Below, piece after piece: positions 33,296-41,330 of a stretch of 64,000 bases of DNA. The stretch spans positions 1 to 64,000 of the forward strand of contig NZ_JAVBXX010000044.1 of NCBI RefSeq assembly GCF_030824335.1, given 5' to 3'. Numbering within the stretch: position 1 is the first letter of the stretch; each line of letters opens with the position of its first letter. The position numbers were made by a program, and so were the translations under genes. The notes under the pieces are model-generated. The model made no database searches. It saw only the letters and a program-made list of their open reading frames with translations, and had not been told where the DNA came from. The stretch comes from Azonexus sp. GTDB lineage: Bacteria > Pseudomonadota > Gammaproteobacteria > Burkholderiales > Rhodocyclaceae.

Positions 33296-35028
33296 GAGGC
33301 GGCAAATTCCTTGCTGGATTGGCCGGTGTCGGCCGGATGCAGGCAACCATTGGCCAGTTCGACGACGCGGTCGACGATGCCGAGCGGTGCCTGGCGATGG
33401 GTGAGCAGGATCAGGGTGCGCCCGCGGCGCAGCTCGGCGAGCCGGGCGACGACCCATGCTTCGGTGGCTGGGTCGAGGCTGGCGGTTGGTTCGTCGAGCA
33501 GCAGCACGTCGGCCCGGCGGAGGTAAACACGAGCCAGTGCCAGGCGCCTGAGCTGGCCGCCGGAGAGCTGGCGGCCGCCTTCGCCGAGGCGGGTGGCGAG
33601 CCCATCGGGCAGCGCGGCGAACCAGGGCGCGAGTCCGGCGAAGCCGATTGCCGCAACCAGTTCGTCGTCGGTCGCGTTCAGGCGAGCGATGCGCAGGTTG
33701 TCGCCGAGACTCCCGGCAATCAGCCGCGGATGCTGGTTCATCCAGGCGACCCGTTCGCGCCAGGCGGCCAGGTCGAGGCTGTCGAGGGCCAGGCCGTCGA
33801 CCAGGATGCGGCCGGCGCCGGTGCTCAGCTGGCCGAGCAGCAGGCGCAGCAGTGTGGTCTTGCCACCGCCGCTGGCGCCGCGGATGGCAACCGCCTCGCC
33901 GGCGTCGACGTGCAACGAGCAGGCGCGCAGCAGCAGCGCTTCCGGACGGTGGGCGAAGCTGACTTCGGCCAGCGTCAGGGCCGGTGCCGCGGGACCGATG
34001 CGGCGTCGACCACCGGCGGCCTGGCCGCCGCTCTCGTCGAGGATGGCGAGCAGGTCGCTTGCCGCCGCCTGGGCCTCGGCGCGAGCGTGGTAATGCGTGC
34101 CCAGGTCGCGCAGCGGCTGGTAGAACTCGGGGGCCAGCAGCAGCGCGAACATCGCCAGCTCGAGCGTCGGCGGTTCGCCGTAGAGGCCGAAATCGAGGTA
34201 ACCGAGCAGGCTCATGCCGAAATAGACCGCCGACAGCGCGATCGCCAGCGAGGCGAAGAATTCGAGCACGGCGCCGGAAAGAAAAGCCAGGCGGAGTACG
34301 CGCATCGTCCGTTGGCGGTATTCATCGGCGACGCCAGCCACCTCGTCGCCCATGCGGCGGTGAGCGTCGAGCAGGCGCAGCGTCGGCAGGCCGCGGATCA
34401 GGTCGAGGAAGTGCCCGCCCATTCGTTGCAGGATCTGGAATTGCTCGCTCTGCCGCTGGCGTGCGCCCCAGCCGACAAGAATCATGAACAGCGGGATCAG
34501 CGGTGCAGTCAGGAGCAGGATGGCCGCGGCGGCCCAGCTCGACGGTGCGATCGCGGCGGCGATCAGTAGCGGTGTCAGTGTCGCCAGCCATTGCTGCGGG
34601 CGGTAGCGGGCGAAATAGCCGTCGACGGCCTCGACCTGCTCAAGCAGCGCGGCGTTCAGCGCTCCGCCCGGACGTTGCTGCACCCAGGCCGGGCCGAGCG
34701 CGTACAACCGGTCGAGCAGCGCGGCGCGCAGGGCGCTGCGCACGGCGAGCGAGGTGCGCAGCCCGGCTTCCTCGCGAACCACGCCGGCCACGGCGCGCAC
34801 CAGCAGGCACGGCAGGATCGCCAGCCAGGCGTCGTTGAGCCCGGCCAGCGCCTGTTTTTCGATGATCAGTGCGTGCAGCAGGTGGGCAAGCAGCGTCGCC
34901 AGGACAATGGTCGCCAGTGTCTGGGTGACGCCGGCACCGACAGCCAGGGCGGACCAGCCGGGATGACGGGCGTAGCGTCGGGAGAGCGCACGGAGGGCGG
35001 TGCCTCCGTCGCTGGTGGGTACGGACAT
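33292..35028 (-). CDS. cydD: thiol reductant ABC exporter subunit CydD
   Basis: A 578-residue ABC exporter half: membrane domain (about 20-320) with the CydD-type sequence PLIPLFMILVGWGA and RGLPTLRLLDAHRR, then an ATPase with Walker A RGASGGGKTT, signature QLSGGQLRRLALARVYLR and Walker B VLLLDEPTASLDP. The start at 35028 (MSVPTSDGG) has a GGAGA site; the frame extends 54 bases upstream without one. The gene is separated from cydX by 84 bases holding a strong hairpin and a GGTCGACC palindrome. Confidence 0.93.
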   Translation of the reverse strand: MSVPTSDGGTALRALSRRYARHPGWSALAVGAGVTQTLATIVLATLLAHLLHALIIEKQALAGLNDAWLAILPCLLVRAVAGVVREEAGLRTSLAVRSALRAALLDRLYALGPAWVQQRPGGALNAALLEQVEAVDGYFARYRPQQWLATLTPLLIAAAIAPSSWAAAAILLLTAPLIPLFMILVGWGARQRQSEQFQILQRMGGHFLDLIRGLPTLRLLDAHRRMGDEVAGVADEYRQRTMRVLRLAFLSGAVLEFFASLAIALSAVYFGMSLLGYLDFGLYGEPPTLELAMFALLLAPEFYQPLRDLGTHYHARAEAQAAASDLLAILDESGGQAAGGRRRIGPAAPALTLAEVSFAHRPEALLLRACSLHVDAGEAVAIRGASGGGKTTLLRLLLGQLSTGAGRILVDGLALDSLDLAAWRERVAWMNQHPRLIAGSLGDNLRIARLNATDDELVAAIGFAGLAPWFAALPDGLATRLGEGGRQLSGGQLRRLALARVYLRRADVLLLDEPTASLDPATEAWVVARLAELRRGRTLILLTHRQAPLGIVDRVVELANGCLHPADTGQSSKEFAAS

Positions 35029-35053
35029 CGGTGAATCTCCGGAAACAATGCGC

Positions 35054-35077
35054 GGCGCCGGGTCATCGCCCGGCGCC
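35054..35077 (-). other. GC-rich hairpin between cydABX and cydDC
   Basis: GGCGCCGGG, loop of six, CCCGGCGCC, extendable to ten pairs. There is no T-run on the minus strand, so it is more likely an RNA processing or stability element separating oxidase and exporter message levels than a full terminator. Confidence 0.6.
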
Positions 35078-35097
35078 GGCAAAATTGGTCGATTTTT

Positions 35098-35109
35098 ACG
35101 GTCGACCGT
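35098..35109. repeat. ACGGTCGACCGT palindrome
   Basis: A 12-bp perfect palindrome just after the cydX stop, another member of the GGTCGACC-centred intergenic set. Confidence 0.65.
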
Positions 35110-35112
35110 GCG

Positions 35113-35211
35113 CTAGTCGGATTTTTCCTCCTGCGCTTCGTACCAGAGGGCATTCACGACAGCGAGCAGGAGCGCGAAGCCGAGACCGAGAATCCAGGTG
35201 AAGTACCACAT
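35113..35211 (-). CDS. cydX: cytochrome bd subunit CydX
   Basis: A 32-residue single-helix protein beginning MWYFTWILGLGFALLLAV, with the CydX hallmarks Trp/Tyr at the start, ILG-LGFALL and an acidic tail (EAQEEKSD). CydX stabilises the haem b595/d site of cytochrome bd-I. It lies 15 bases after cydB. The start at 35211 lacks an obvious strong ribosome site (GGAATC), so translation may depend on cydB coupling. Confidence 0.92.
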   Translation of the reverse strand: MWYFTWILGLGFALLLAVVNALWYEAQEEKSD

Positions 35212-35226
35212 GACGATTCCTTTCGT

Positions 35227-36363
35227 TCAATACAGTTGCTTGTCGTTGGCGGCAATGAAGTCGCGCGTGATCTTGCCGGCCATGACGTGATAGGCCCAGC
35301 TGGTGTAGGCCAGGACGATGGGCGTGAAGATCAGCGCGACCCAGAGCATGACGTTGAGCGTGACGTAGCTCGAGGTTGCATCCCAGGCGGTCAGGCTGGC
35401 CTTGGGCATGGTCGACGAGGGCAGGATGAACGGGAAGAGGGCAACGCCGGCGGTGAGGATCACCGAAACGCAGGCCAGCGACGAACCGACGAAGGCGAGC
35501 AGGGTCTTTCCGGCCTTGATGGCAAGCAAGGCAAGCAGCGCGCCGACATAGGCGATGGCCGGAATCAGCCAGAGGATGGGCATCTTCTGGAAATTACCGA
35601 ACCAGGCACCGGGTTGGCGGGTGACTTCCTTCATCAGCGGGTTGATGACGCCGCCGACATCGCCAATCGACTGGATGATATAGCCTTCGATGCGCCAGAC
35701 GATCACACCGGCGCCGGAAAAAGCCGCCAGCAGTACGATGACCAGCACGCTGGCGGCAATCTTCGCTCGCTGTTGCAGTGCGCCTTCGGTGCGGTGGGCA
35801 AGGAAAGTGGCACCTTGCAGGGTCAGCAGCGACAGGCTGACGACGCCACAGAGCAGGGCGAAGGGATTGAGCAAGGCCCAGAACGATCCCGAGTAGAAGG
35901 AACGCATCGTGTCGTCGAGCGTGAACGGCACCCCTAGGAACAGATTGCCGAAAGCGACGCCGAAGACCAGCGCCGGTACGGCGCTGCCGGCGAACAGGCC
36001 CCAGTCCCAGGTGGCGCGCCAGGCCGGATTGGGCAGCTTGGAGCGGTACTCGAAGCCGACCGGCCGGAAGAACAGCGCGAAGAGCACCAGCAGCAGCGCC
36101 CAGTACATGCCGGAAAAGGCCGTTGCATAGACGAAGGGCCAGGCGGCGAAGATGGCGCCGCCGCCGGTGATGAACCAGACCTGGTTGCCGTCCCAGTGCG
36201 GGGCCACCGAATTGATCATGACCCGGCGCTCGGTGTCGTCCTTGCCCAGGATGGGCAAGAGGGTGCCGACGCCCATGTCGTGGCCGTCCATGATCGCGAA
36301 GCCGATCAGGAGAACACCGACCAGCAACCACCAGATCAGTTTCAGGGTTTCGTAATCAAACAT
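35227..36363 (-). CDS. cydB: cytochrome bd ubiquinol oxidase subunit II
   Basis: A 378-residue membrane protein with eight or nine helices and CydB signatures: MFDYETLKLIWWLLVGVLLI at the start (for position), FAIMDGHDMGVG, RRVMINSVAPHWDGNQVWFI and the conserved LPSSTMPKASLTAWDATSS. It pairs with CydA in the high-affinity quinol oxidase used under low oxygen. It lies 12 bases after cydA. Confidence 0.96.
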   Translation of the reverse strand: MFDYETLKLIWWLLVGVLLIGFAIMDGHDMGVGTLLPILGKDDTERRVMINSVAPHWDGNQVWFITGGGAIFAAWPFVYATAFSGMYWALLLVLFALFFRPVGFEYRSKLPNPAWRATWDWGLFAGSAVPALVFGVAFGNLFLGVPFTLDDTMRSFYSGSFWALLNPFALLCGVVSLSLLTLQGATFLAHRTEGALQQRAKIAASVLVIVLLAAFSGAGVIVWRIEGYIIQSIGDVGGVINPLMKEVTRQPGAWFGNFQKMPILWLIPAIAYVGALLALLAIKAGKTLLAFVGSSLACVSVILTAGVALFPFILPSSTMPKASLTAWDATSSYVTLNVMLWVALIFTPIVLAYTSWAYHVMAGKITRDFIAANDKQLY

Positions 36364-36375
36364 CGCAGTTCTCCC

Positions 36376-37908
36376 TTATTGGTTCGATTGCAGCGCGGTC
36401 GGGCCGAGGCGGGCGTACTTGAACATCAGGTACATCTCGACGGCGAGGAGCACGGTATAGAAGCCGAGGAAGCCGAACAGCGAACCGTAGAGGTCGGCAA
36501 CCGACAGGCTGGAGGCGGACAGGTGCGTGGGCAGCACGCCGAAGACCGTCCATGGCTGGCGCCCGAACTCGGCAACCCACCAGCCGGCTTCGATGGCAAT
36601 CCAGGGAACCGGGATGAAATAGAGGGCCCAGCGGAGCAGCCAGCGCTTTTCGGCGAAACTGTTCCTGATGCCGGCCCAGAAGGCGACGACGAAAAGGGCG
36701 AGCATCGCGAAACCGAGTCCGACCATCAGCCGGAACGACCAGAACAGCGAGGCCACCGGCGGTACGGTGTCGTGCGCCGCCTTTTCGATGATTGCCGGTG
36801 TCGCCAGGCGGACATCGTCGACGTAAGCCTTGACCAGCAGCCCGTAGCCGAGGTCTTGCTCGTACTCGCGGAAACGGGCCAGCAGCTCGGCGTCCTGCGG
36901 CGCCTTGCGCAATGCCTCGAGGGCAATGACCGCCTCGATCCCGGATTTCACGCGGCCGACGTTCTCGGCGCGGATTTCGCGGATGCCGGGCAGGGTTTCG
37001 GTGGTCGACCGGGTGGCGATCAGGCCGAGGGCGTAGGGAATCTTGATCGCCCAGTTATTGGTCTGCTTTTCCTCGTTGATCGAAGCGATCAGGTTGAAAC
37101 CGGCGGGTGCGGGCTCGGTTTCCCACATTGCCTCGATGGTCGCCAGCTTCGATTTCTGCGATTCGGAGACGGCATAGCCGGATTCGTCACCGAGAACGAT
37201 CACCGACAGCGTGCCGGCCAGGCCGAAGGCAGCGGCGATGCGGAAGGAGCGGCGGGCGAATTCGGTATGCACGCCCTTGAGCAGATACCAGGACGAGATG
37301 CCGAGCACGAACAGCGAACCGGCGACATAACCGGCCGAGACGGTATGCACGAACTTGGCCTGGGCTGCCGGATTGAATACCAGTGCCCAGAAGTCGATCA
37401 GTTCCATGCGCATGGTGATTGGGTTGAAGGCCGAACCGACCGGATCCTGCATCCAGCCGTTGGCGATCAGGATCAGTACCGCGGACAGGTTGGTGCCCAG
37501 CGCCATGAGCATCGTCACGGTCAGGTGGCCGGCTTTGGAGAGGCGGTTCCAGCCGAAGAAGAACAGACCGACCATGGTCGATTCGAGGAAGAAGGCCATC
37601 AAGCCTTCGATCGCCAGCGGCGCGCCGAAGATGTCGCCGACGTAGTGCGAGTAGTAGGCCCAGTTGGTGCCGAACTGGAACTCCATGGTGATGCCGGTGG
37701 TCACCCCGAGCGCGAAGTTGATGCCGTAGAGCTTGCCCCAGAATTTGGTCATGTCACGGTAGATTTCCTTGCCCGTGAGGACATAAGCCGATTCCATGGC
37801 AACCAGGAGCCACGACAGCCCCAGGGTCAATGGTACGAAAATGAAATGGTAAAGCGCCGTTGCCGCAAATTGCAGCCGCGACAGGTCAACGACCGTTGTA
37901 TCGATCAT
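36376..37908 (-). CDS. cydA: cytochrome bd ubiquinol oxidase subunit I
   Basis: A 510-residue membrane protein carrying haems b558, b595 and d: LSRLQFAATALYHFIFVPLT contains haem-ligand His, then EFQFGTNWAYYSHYVGDIFG, LGDESGYAVSESQKSKLATIEAMW split around the start of the Q loop, and GWWVAEFGRQPW. The Q loop is the long, E. coli-type form. The start at 37908 has AGGGGAA upstream; a longer frame to 38103 has no support. The upstream region holds RegA-like boxes and a predicted start near 38083, giving a GC-rich leader of about 175 bases. Confidence 0.97.
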   Translation of the reverse strand: MIDTTVVDLSRLQFAATALYHFIFVPLTLGLSWLLVAMESAYVLTGKEIYRDMTKFWGKLYGINFALGVTTGITMEFQFGTNWAYYSHYVGDIFGAPLAIEGLMAFFLESTMVGLFFFGWNRLSKAGHLTVTMLMALGTNLSAVLILIANGWMQDPVGSAFNPITMRMELIDFWALVFNPAAQAKFVHTVSAGYVAGSLFVLGISSWYLLKGVHTEFARRSFRIAAAFGLAGTLSVIVLGDESGYAVSESQKSKLATIEAMWETEPAPAGFNLIASINEEKQTNNWAIKIPYALGLIATRSTTETLPGIREIRAENVGRVKSGIEAVIALEALRKAPQDAELLARFREYEQDLGYGLLVKAYVDDVRLATPAIIEKAAHDTVPPVASLFWSFRLMVGLGFAMLALFVVAFWAGIRNSFAEKRWLLRWALYFIPVPWIAIEAGWWVAEFGRQPWTVFGVLPTHLSASSLSVADLYGSLFGFLGFYTVLLAVEMYLMFKYARLGPTALQSNQ

Positions 37909-38118
37909 GACGGTTCCCCTTGCTTGTTTGAGTTGGTGCCGGCAGCCCGACGCGCTGATGGCCGGCGTGAAATCCGGATGGCTTTCGGCATGGTTTCCGG
38001 TGAATGGATGGGTCCGAGGAGGGGGGAGCGCCCCATGCTGGCGACACTCCCCGGGGGCTTGTCCTGGCTTGGGAGCTTTGGACGCGGCGATTTTCACGAT
38101 CACGGGAGGTCGGCGGAA

Positions 38119-38182
38119 GTGACCAAATGCCGCGCGACAGCTTGTCGCTGCAAGGTTCGGACGGGGCGCGACAATTGGTCAC
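38119..38182. promoter_or_regulatory. triple RegA-like box in the divergent cydA / regB control region
   Basis: Three 15-bp boxes: GTGAC-CAAAT-GCCGC (38119-38133), GCGAC-AGCTT-GTCGC (38134-38148, abutting) and GCGAC-AATTG-GTCAC (38168-38182). The outer two are inverted copies inside a 12-bp perfect inverted repeat (38115-38126 / 38175-38186). Each outer box centre lies 31 bases from the first base of a -10-like hexamer: GAAAAT (38095-38090, towards cydA) and TATAGT (38206-38211, towards regB). This is activator geometry at about -43 for both promoters, with a shared middle box. Confidence 0.75.
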
Positions 38183-38217
38183 TTCCCGGACGGTGGCCGG
38201 CTCCCTATAGTTCGGTC

Positions 38218-38279
38218 CCAAGTGTCCCGGGAACGGGCCACCTCTCGTTTCAAGCCCCGGTGTCGGGGCTTCTTTTTTT
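38218..38279 (+). ncRNA. candidate short RNA or attenuated leader upstream of regB
   Basis: From the predicted start after TATAGT, about 62 bases of RNA would form a hairpin (GTG-CCCG / CGGG-CAC with one mismatch, 38222-38241) and then the terminator at 38252-38279. Transcription of regBA must read through this, so it is either an attenuator or a free small RNA. Prediction from sequence only. Confidence 0.45.
38252..38279 (+). terminator. intrinsic terminator ahead of regB
   Basis: AAGCCCCG, short loop, CGGGGCTT, then C and seven T residues. It ends 15 bases before the regB start codon and has no gene upstream on this strand, so it terminates only the short leader. Confidence 0.85.
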
Positions 38280-38294
38280 GCCCGGCCAAATCCC

Positions 38295-39566
38295 TTGATA
38301 AGTTCGCTGACCCAGATCACCCAGGCACGCCTGATCCAGCTGCGCTGGCTTTCGGTGCTCGCCATGCTGGCGGCGGCGCTGGTCAGCCCGAACATCCTCG
38401 GTTCGTCGATGTTGATGCCGCGCCTGCTGGCTTTCGCCACTTTCGTTGCCGCCATCAACCTGTGCCTGCAACTGGCCTTGCTGTTCAATCGCGGTGACGA
38501 CGACTTTCCGTTTTTTTCGCCGCTGATCCAGTTGCTGTTCGATCTCGCCTGCTGGGCCAGTTACATCTATCTTTCCGGCGGTGCGACCAATCCGCTGATT
38601 TCGGTCTTCCTGCCGCTGGCGGCAATCGGGGCCATCGTCCTCAGCCGGTTTCAGGCGTGGTTGCTCGGTATCGCGGCGATCCTCGCCTATTCCTTCCTCT
38701 GGCGCTTCTATCAGCCGCTGGCGATCGCCGATGCGGAAATGGCGACGCGGCTGCACCTGCTCGGCATGTGGCTGGTTTTCGTCGTGTCGGCAGTGGTCCT
38801 GATCTGGTTCATCCAGAAAATGACTCAGGCCATCCAGCGGCGCGACCTGGCGCTTGCCGAAGCACGCGAGCAGGCGATCCGCAACGACTGGCTGATCTCG
38901 GTCGGCGCCCTGGCGGCGAGTGCGGCGCATGAACTGAGCACGCCATTGGCGACGATGCGGATCATCGTCGACGAATGGCTTGAGGACGCCTCCCTGGCCG
39001 CACTTCAACGCGACGACTGCCGGCTCCTCGATACCCAGATCGAAACCTGCAAGCGGGCGCTCGGCCAGCTCACGCTGCGCGCCGGTCACGCCCGTGGCGG
39101 CAGTGGCGAGCGGGTGATGGCCGGCCCCTGGCTGAGCGGAATGCTGAGCGCGTGGAGCGCACTGAACCCGGCAGCCAGCCTGCAACTGGCGCTGGCTCCA
39201 GCACTCGGGCAGGGGGCTTTGCCGTTTGATGTGACGCTCGAGCGGGCCCTGAGCAATCTGCTCGACAACGCCGTGCGCGCCGGTGCCGGGCGGATCCTGG
39301 TCAAGGCCGACATCCGCGACGGTACGCTGGTCATCCGCCTCGATGACGATGGTTCGGGCATCAGCGACGCCGCGCTGCAGGCCTACGCCGCAGGGCAGCC
39401 ATCGGTTTCGCCGGCCGGCATGGGGATCGGCCTGCTGCTGTCGCGCACGGCCGTCGAGCGGCATGGCGGGCATCTCGAACTGAGCCGACTGGCGCCCGTA
39501 GGGACACGCGTCGATATTGAAATTCCATTGGAGATGAACCGGGAGAACTGCGCCAATGAATCCTGA
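38295..39566 (+). CDS. regB: RegB/PrrB/RoxS-type redox sensor histidine kinase
   Basis: A 423-residue kinase with six membrane helices (about 15-180), the quinone-site heptad GGATNPL (about 95-101) between helices, H-box AHELSTPLATM (His about 211) and, beyond it, the redox Cys in QIETCKRAL (about 252), the position of RegB Cys265. It ends with HATPase motifs NLLDNAVRAG and DDGSGIS. RegB senses quinone redox state and oxygen and phosphorylates RegA. The start is TTG at 38295 with no clear ribosome site, just after a terminator; both suggest low expression. Confidence 0.9.
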   Translation: MISSLTQITQARLIQLRWLSVLAMLAAALVSPNILGSSMLMPRLLAFATFVAAINLCLQLALLFNRGDDDFPFFSPLIQLLFDLACWASYIYLSGGATNPLISVFLPLAAIGAIVLSRFQAWLLGIAAILAYSFLWRFYQPLAIADAEMATRLHLLGMWLVFVVSAVVLIWFIQKMTQAIQRRDLALAEAREQAIRNDWLISVGALAASAAHELSTPLATMRIIVDEWLEDASLAALQRDDCRLLDTQIETCKRALGQLTLRAGHARGGSGERVMAGPWLSGMLSAWSALNPAASLQLALAPALGQGALPFDVTLERALSNLLDNAVRAGAGRILVKADIRDGTLVIRLDDDGSGISDAALQAYAAGQPSVSPAGMGIGLLLSRTAVERHGGHLELSRLAPVGTRVDIEIPLEMNRENCANES

Positions 39567-40101
39567 AGAACGCTATCTGCTGATCGTCGATGATGACGAC
39601 AGCTACCGCGATGTCCTGGCCCGTTCGCTGTCGCGCAAGGGTTTCTTCGTGCTTACCGCGGCCGGTGGCGAAGAAGCGCTGGCGCTATGTGCCGAGCATG
39701 ACCCCGAGTACATTCTGCTCGACCTCAATCTGGCCGGGCAGTCCGGCCTCAATCTGATTCAGCCCTTGCTCGGCGCGGTGCCGGCGGCCAGGATCGTCAT
39801 CCTCACCGGCTATGCCAGCATCCAGACGACGGTCAGCGCACTCAAGCTCGGTGCCGTGCAATACCTGCCCAAGCCGGCGAGTACGGCCGATATCGTCAAG
39901 GCATTGCTCGACGAAGCGATCGAGATTCCCGAAATGCCCGACGAGAAGCGGATGACCGTCCAGCATCTGGAGTGGGAGTACATCCAGCGTACCCTCAACG
40001 AACACGGCGGCAACATCGCGGCGACCGCGCGTGCCTTGCAGATGCATCGCCGGACCCTGCAGCGCAAGCTGGCCAAGAAGCGCCATGTCAGCAGCGAATG
40101 A
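39556..40101 (+). CDS. regA: RegA/PrrA/RoxR-type global redox response regulator
   Basis: A 181-residue regulator: receiver with acidic pocket IVDDDDSYRDV and phospho-Asp in YILLDLNLAGQSG (about 56), then a Fis-type HTH with the near-invariant RegA recognition helix region NIAATARALQMHRRTLQRKL. RegA homologues switch oxidases, denitrification and carbon/nitrogen pathways with redox state. It overlaps regB by 11 bases. The repeated GCGAC-N5-GTCGC palindromes in this window are its probable targets. Confidence 0.93.
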   Translation: MNPEERYLLIVDDDDSYRDVLARSLSRKGFFVLTAAGGEEALALCAEHDPEYILLDLNLAGQSGLNLIQPLLGAVPAARIVILTGYASIQTTVSALKLGAVQYLPKPASTADIVKALLDEAIEIPEMPDEKRMTVQHLEWEYIQRTLNEHGGNIAATARALQMHRRTLQRKLAKKRHVSSE

Positions 40102-40121
40102 GGCGTCGTGCCGCAGCCGGG

Positions 40122-40138
40122 TGCGACACTATGTCGCA
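40122..40138 (+). promoter_or_regulatory. RegA-like box of the SCO/copper operon
   Basis: TGCGACACTATGTCGCA, a perfect GCGAC-N5-GTCGC palindrome with TGC/GCA flanks. A -10-like TAGCAT (40161-40166) starts 31 bases from its centre, and the first gene of the operon starts at 40194. Confidence 0.75.
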
Positions 40139-40193
40139 TCTGGCCGCCGGTAAAACTGGTTAGCATGACGCTCACCGCCTTAGGGAGAGCGTC

Positions 40194-40373
40194 ATGGAAC
40201 AGAAAAAGACTCAGGAATCGCAGCAACCGGAAATGGCCTCCTTGCTGCTTGGCGCCGGTTTTGCACTGGCTTCCCTGATCATCCTGCCGGCCGTGGCGCA
40301 GCGCGTCGGCCTCGGCTCGAGCGTGACCATCGCCCTGCGTGGCGCCCTGATGCGCGCCGCCAATCGTTTCTGA
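40194..40373 (+). CDS. small hypothetical membrane protein
   Basis: A 59-residue reading frame starting ATG with a GGGAGAG site seven bases before it. It has a polar N-terminus (EQKKTQESQQPEM) and one hydrophobic helix (LLLGAGFALASLIILPAVA), then a basic end. It lies directly under the RegA-like promoter and 34 bases before the SCO gene, so it is probably the first gene of the copper operon. It resembles no family I recognise. Confidence 0.65.
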   Translation: MEQKKTQESQQPEMASLLLGAGFALASLIILPAVAQRVGLGSSVTIALRGALMRAANRF

Positions 40374-40407
40374 TCGTCGGCAGCGCCGCAACGCTGCCGC
40401 CAGTGCC

Positions 40408-40986
40408 ATGAAAAAAAACCTGTTGTTCGGCGCAGTCGTGGCGCTGGCGCTGCTTGCCGGAGTCGCCCTGGGATTATCGAGATCATCCGGCCCGGCACGT
40501 GCCGATCTGCCGGCCGGCGGCGATTTCGTCCTGCAGTCGGCGGACGGCGTGATCGACAGCCGCGACTGGCGCGGCAAGGTGGTCCTGTTGTACTTCGGTT
40601 ATACCCATTGTCCGGATGTCTGCCCGGCATCGATGGCCGCGGGTGCCCAGGCGTTGCGCACATTGTCGGTGGAAGAGCGGGGGCGGGTCAGGTTGTTGCT
40701 GGTGTCGGTCGATCCGGAGCGCGACACGCCTGCCCATCTCAAGGATTACGCCGCCTTTTTCCATCCCGAGATGGTCGGTGCGACCGCGGCGCCGGAAGAA
40801 ATCGCCCGCCTGGCCAAGGCTTACGGTGCCGGCTATGTCCGCCAGGCGTCGGCAGCCGATGGCACATACGCGGTCGACCACACGACGGCAACCTATGTCA
40901 TCGACCCCGCCGGCAGGCTGTCAGACGTCATTGAACTGGGCGCCGGCGGCGATAGAATCGCGTCAACCATCCGGAGTCTGTTGTAG
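40408..40986 (+). CDS. SCO1/SenC/PrrC copper chaperone
   Basis: A 192-residue membrane-anchored protein (N-terminal helix LLFGAVVALALLAGVALGL) with a thioredoxin fold: copper-binding CPDVCP (about 71-76) inside YFGYTHCPDVCPASM, and the third ligand His in YAVDHTTATYVIDP (about 156). SCO proteins deliver Cu to the CuA site of oxidases or nitrous oxide reductase and can be redox sensors. In Rhodobacter the homologue PrrC is encoded beside prrA/prrB, as here. Confidence 0.93.
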   Translation: MKKNLLFGAVVALALLAGVALGLSRSSGPARADLPAGGDFVLQSADGVIDSRDWRGKVVLLYFGYTHCPDVCPASMAAGAQALRTLSVEERGRVRLLLVSVDPERDTPAHLKDYAAFFHPEMVGATAAPEEIARLAKAYGAGYVRQASAADGTYAVDHTTATYVIDPAGRLSDVIELGAGGDRIASTIRSLL

Positions 40987-41330
40987 TGTCCCGTCCTTCC
41001 ACTGTTGCCCTGGTGATCATCGGCCTGCTGGCCTGCGCTGTGCTCGGCATTTTTGCCTTTTCCGGACCGTTGACCGCAGCACACCAGCCCCGGCTCGACG
41101 CCAACCGCGAACTGGTCGCCCGGTTCGGCCTGACTGACCTGGCCTTGTTCACCGAGGCCCGCTATACCCGCCACCCTTCGCAGGCCGATCTGCATTCGGC
41201 GCTGCAGGATCATCCAGGCGCCTTCGATCACTTTCCTTCCGGTTCGCTGCTGTCGCCGCCGGCCCACCTGACCCGAGACCGCACAGATTCCCATGAACCC
41301 GTGGCTGGAAAAACAGCGTCACCTGATTGA
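40986..41330 (+). CDS. hypothetical membrane-anchored protein
   Basis: A 114-residue frame starting GTG at 40986, overlapping the SCO stop by one base. It has one N-terminal helix (VALVIIGLLACAVLGIFAF), then a periplasmic part with several His residues (RYTRHPSQADLHSALQDHP for position) and a tail FDHFPSGSLLSPP. The 3' end overlaps the next gene by 38 bases. It is tightly coupled to the SCO gene, so a role in copper delivery is possible. No family recognised. Confidence 0.65.
   Translation: MSRPSTVALVIIGLLACAVLGIFAFSGPLTAAHQPRLDANRELVARFGLTDLALFTEARYTRHPSQADLHSALQDHPGAFDHFPSGSLLSPPAHLTRDRTDSHEPVAGKTASPD

Noticed and set aside
31895..34569. Long plus-strand open frames opposite cydC and cydD
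   Set aside because: They are antisense to clear ABC exporter genes, low in complexity, with no recognisable motif.
38024..38056. GGGGAG/CTCCCC pairing in the cydA leader as a regulatory structure
   Set aside because: Six pairs with a long loop in very GC-rich DNA are expected by chance; no supporting element seen.
36196..38298. 700-residue open frame on the plus strand opposite cydB and cydA
   Set aside because: It is fully antisense to two unmistakable oxidase genes. Its composition (Gln, Gly, Asp, Arg runs) is that of a high-GC mirror frame, without domains or a ribosome site.
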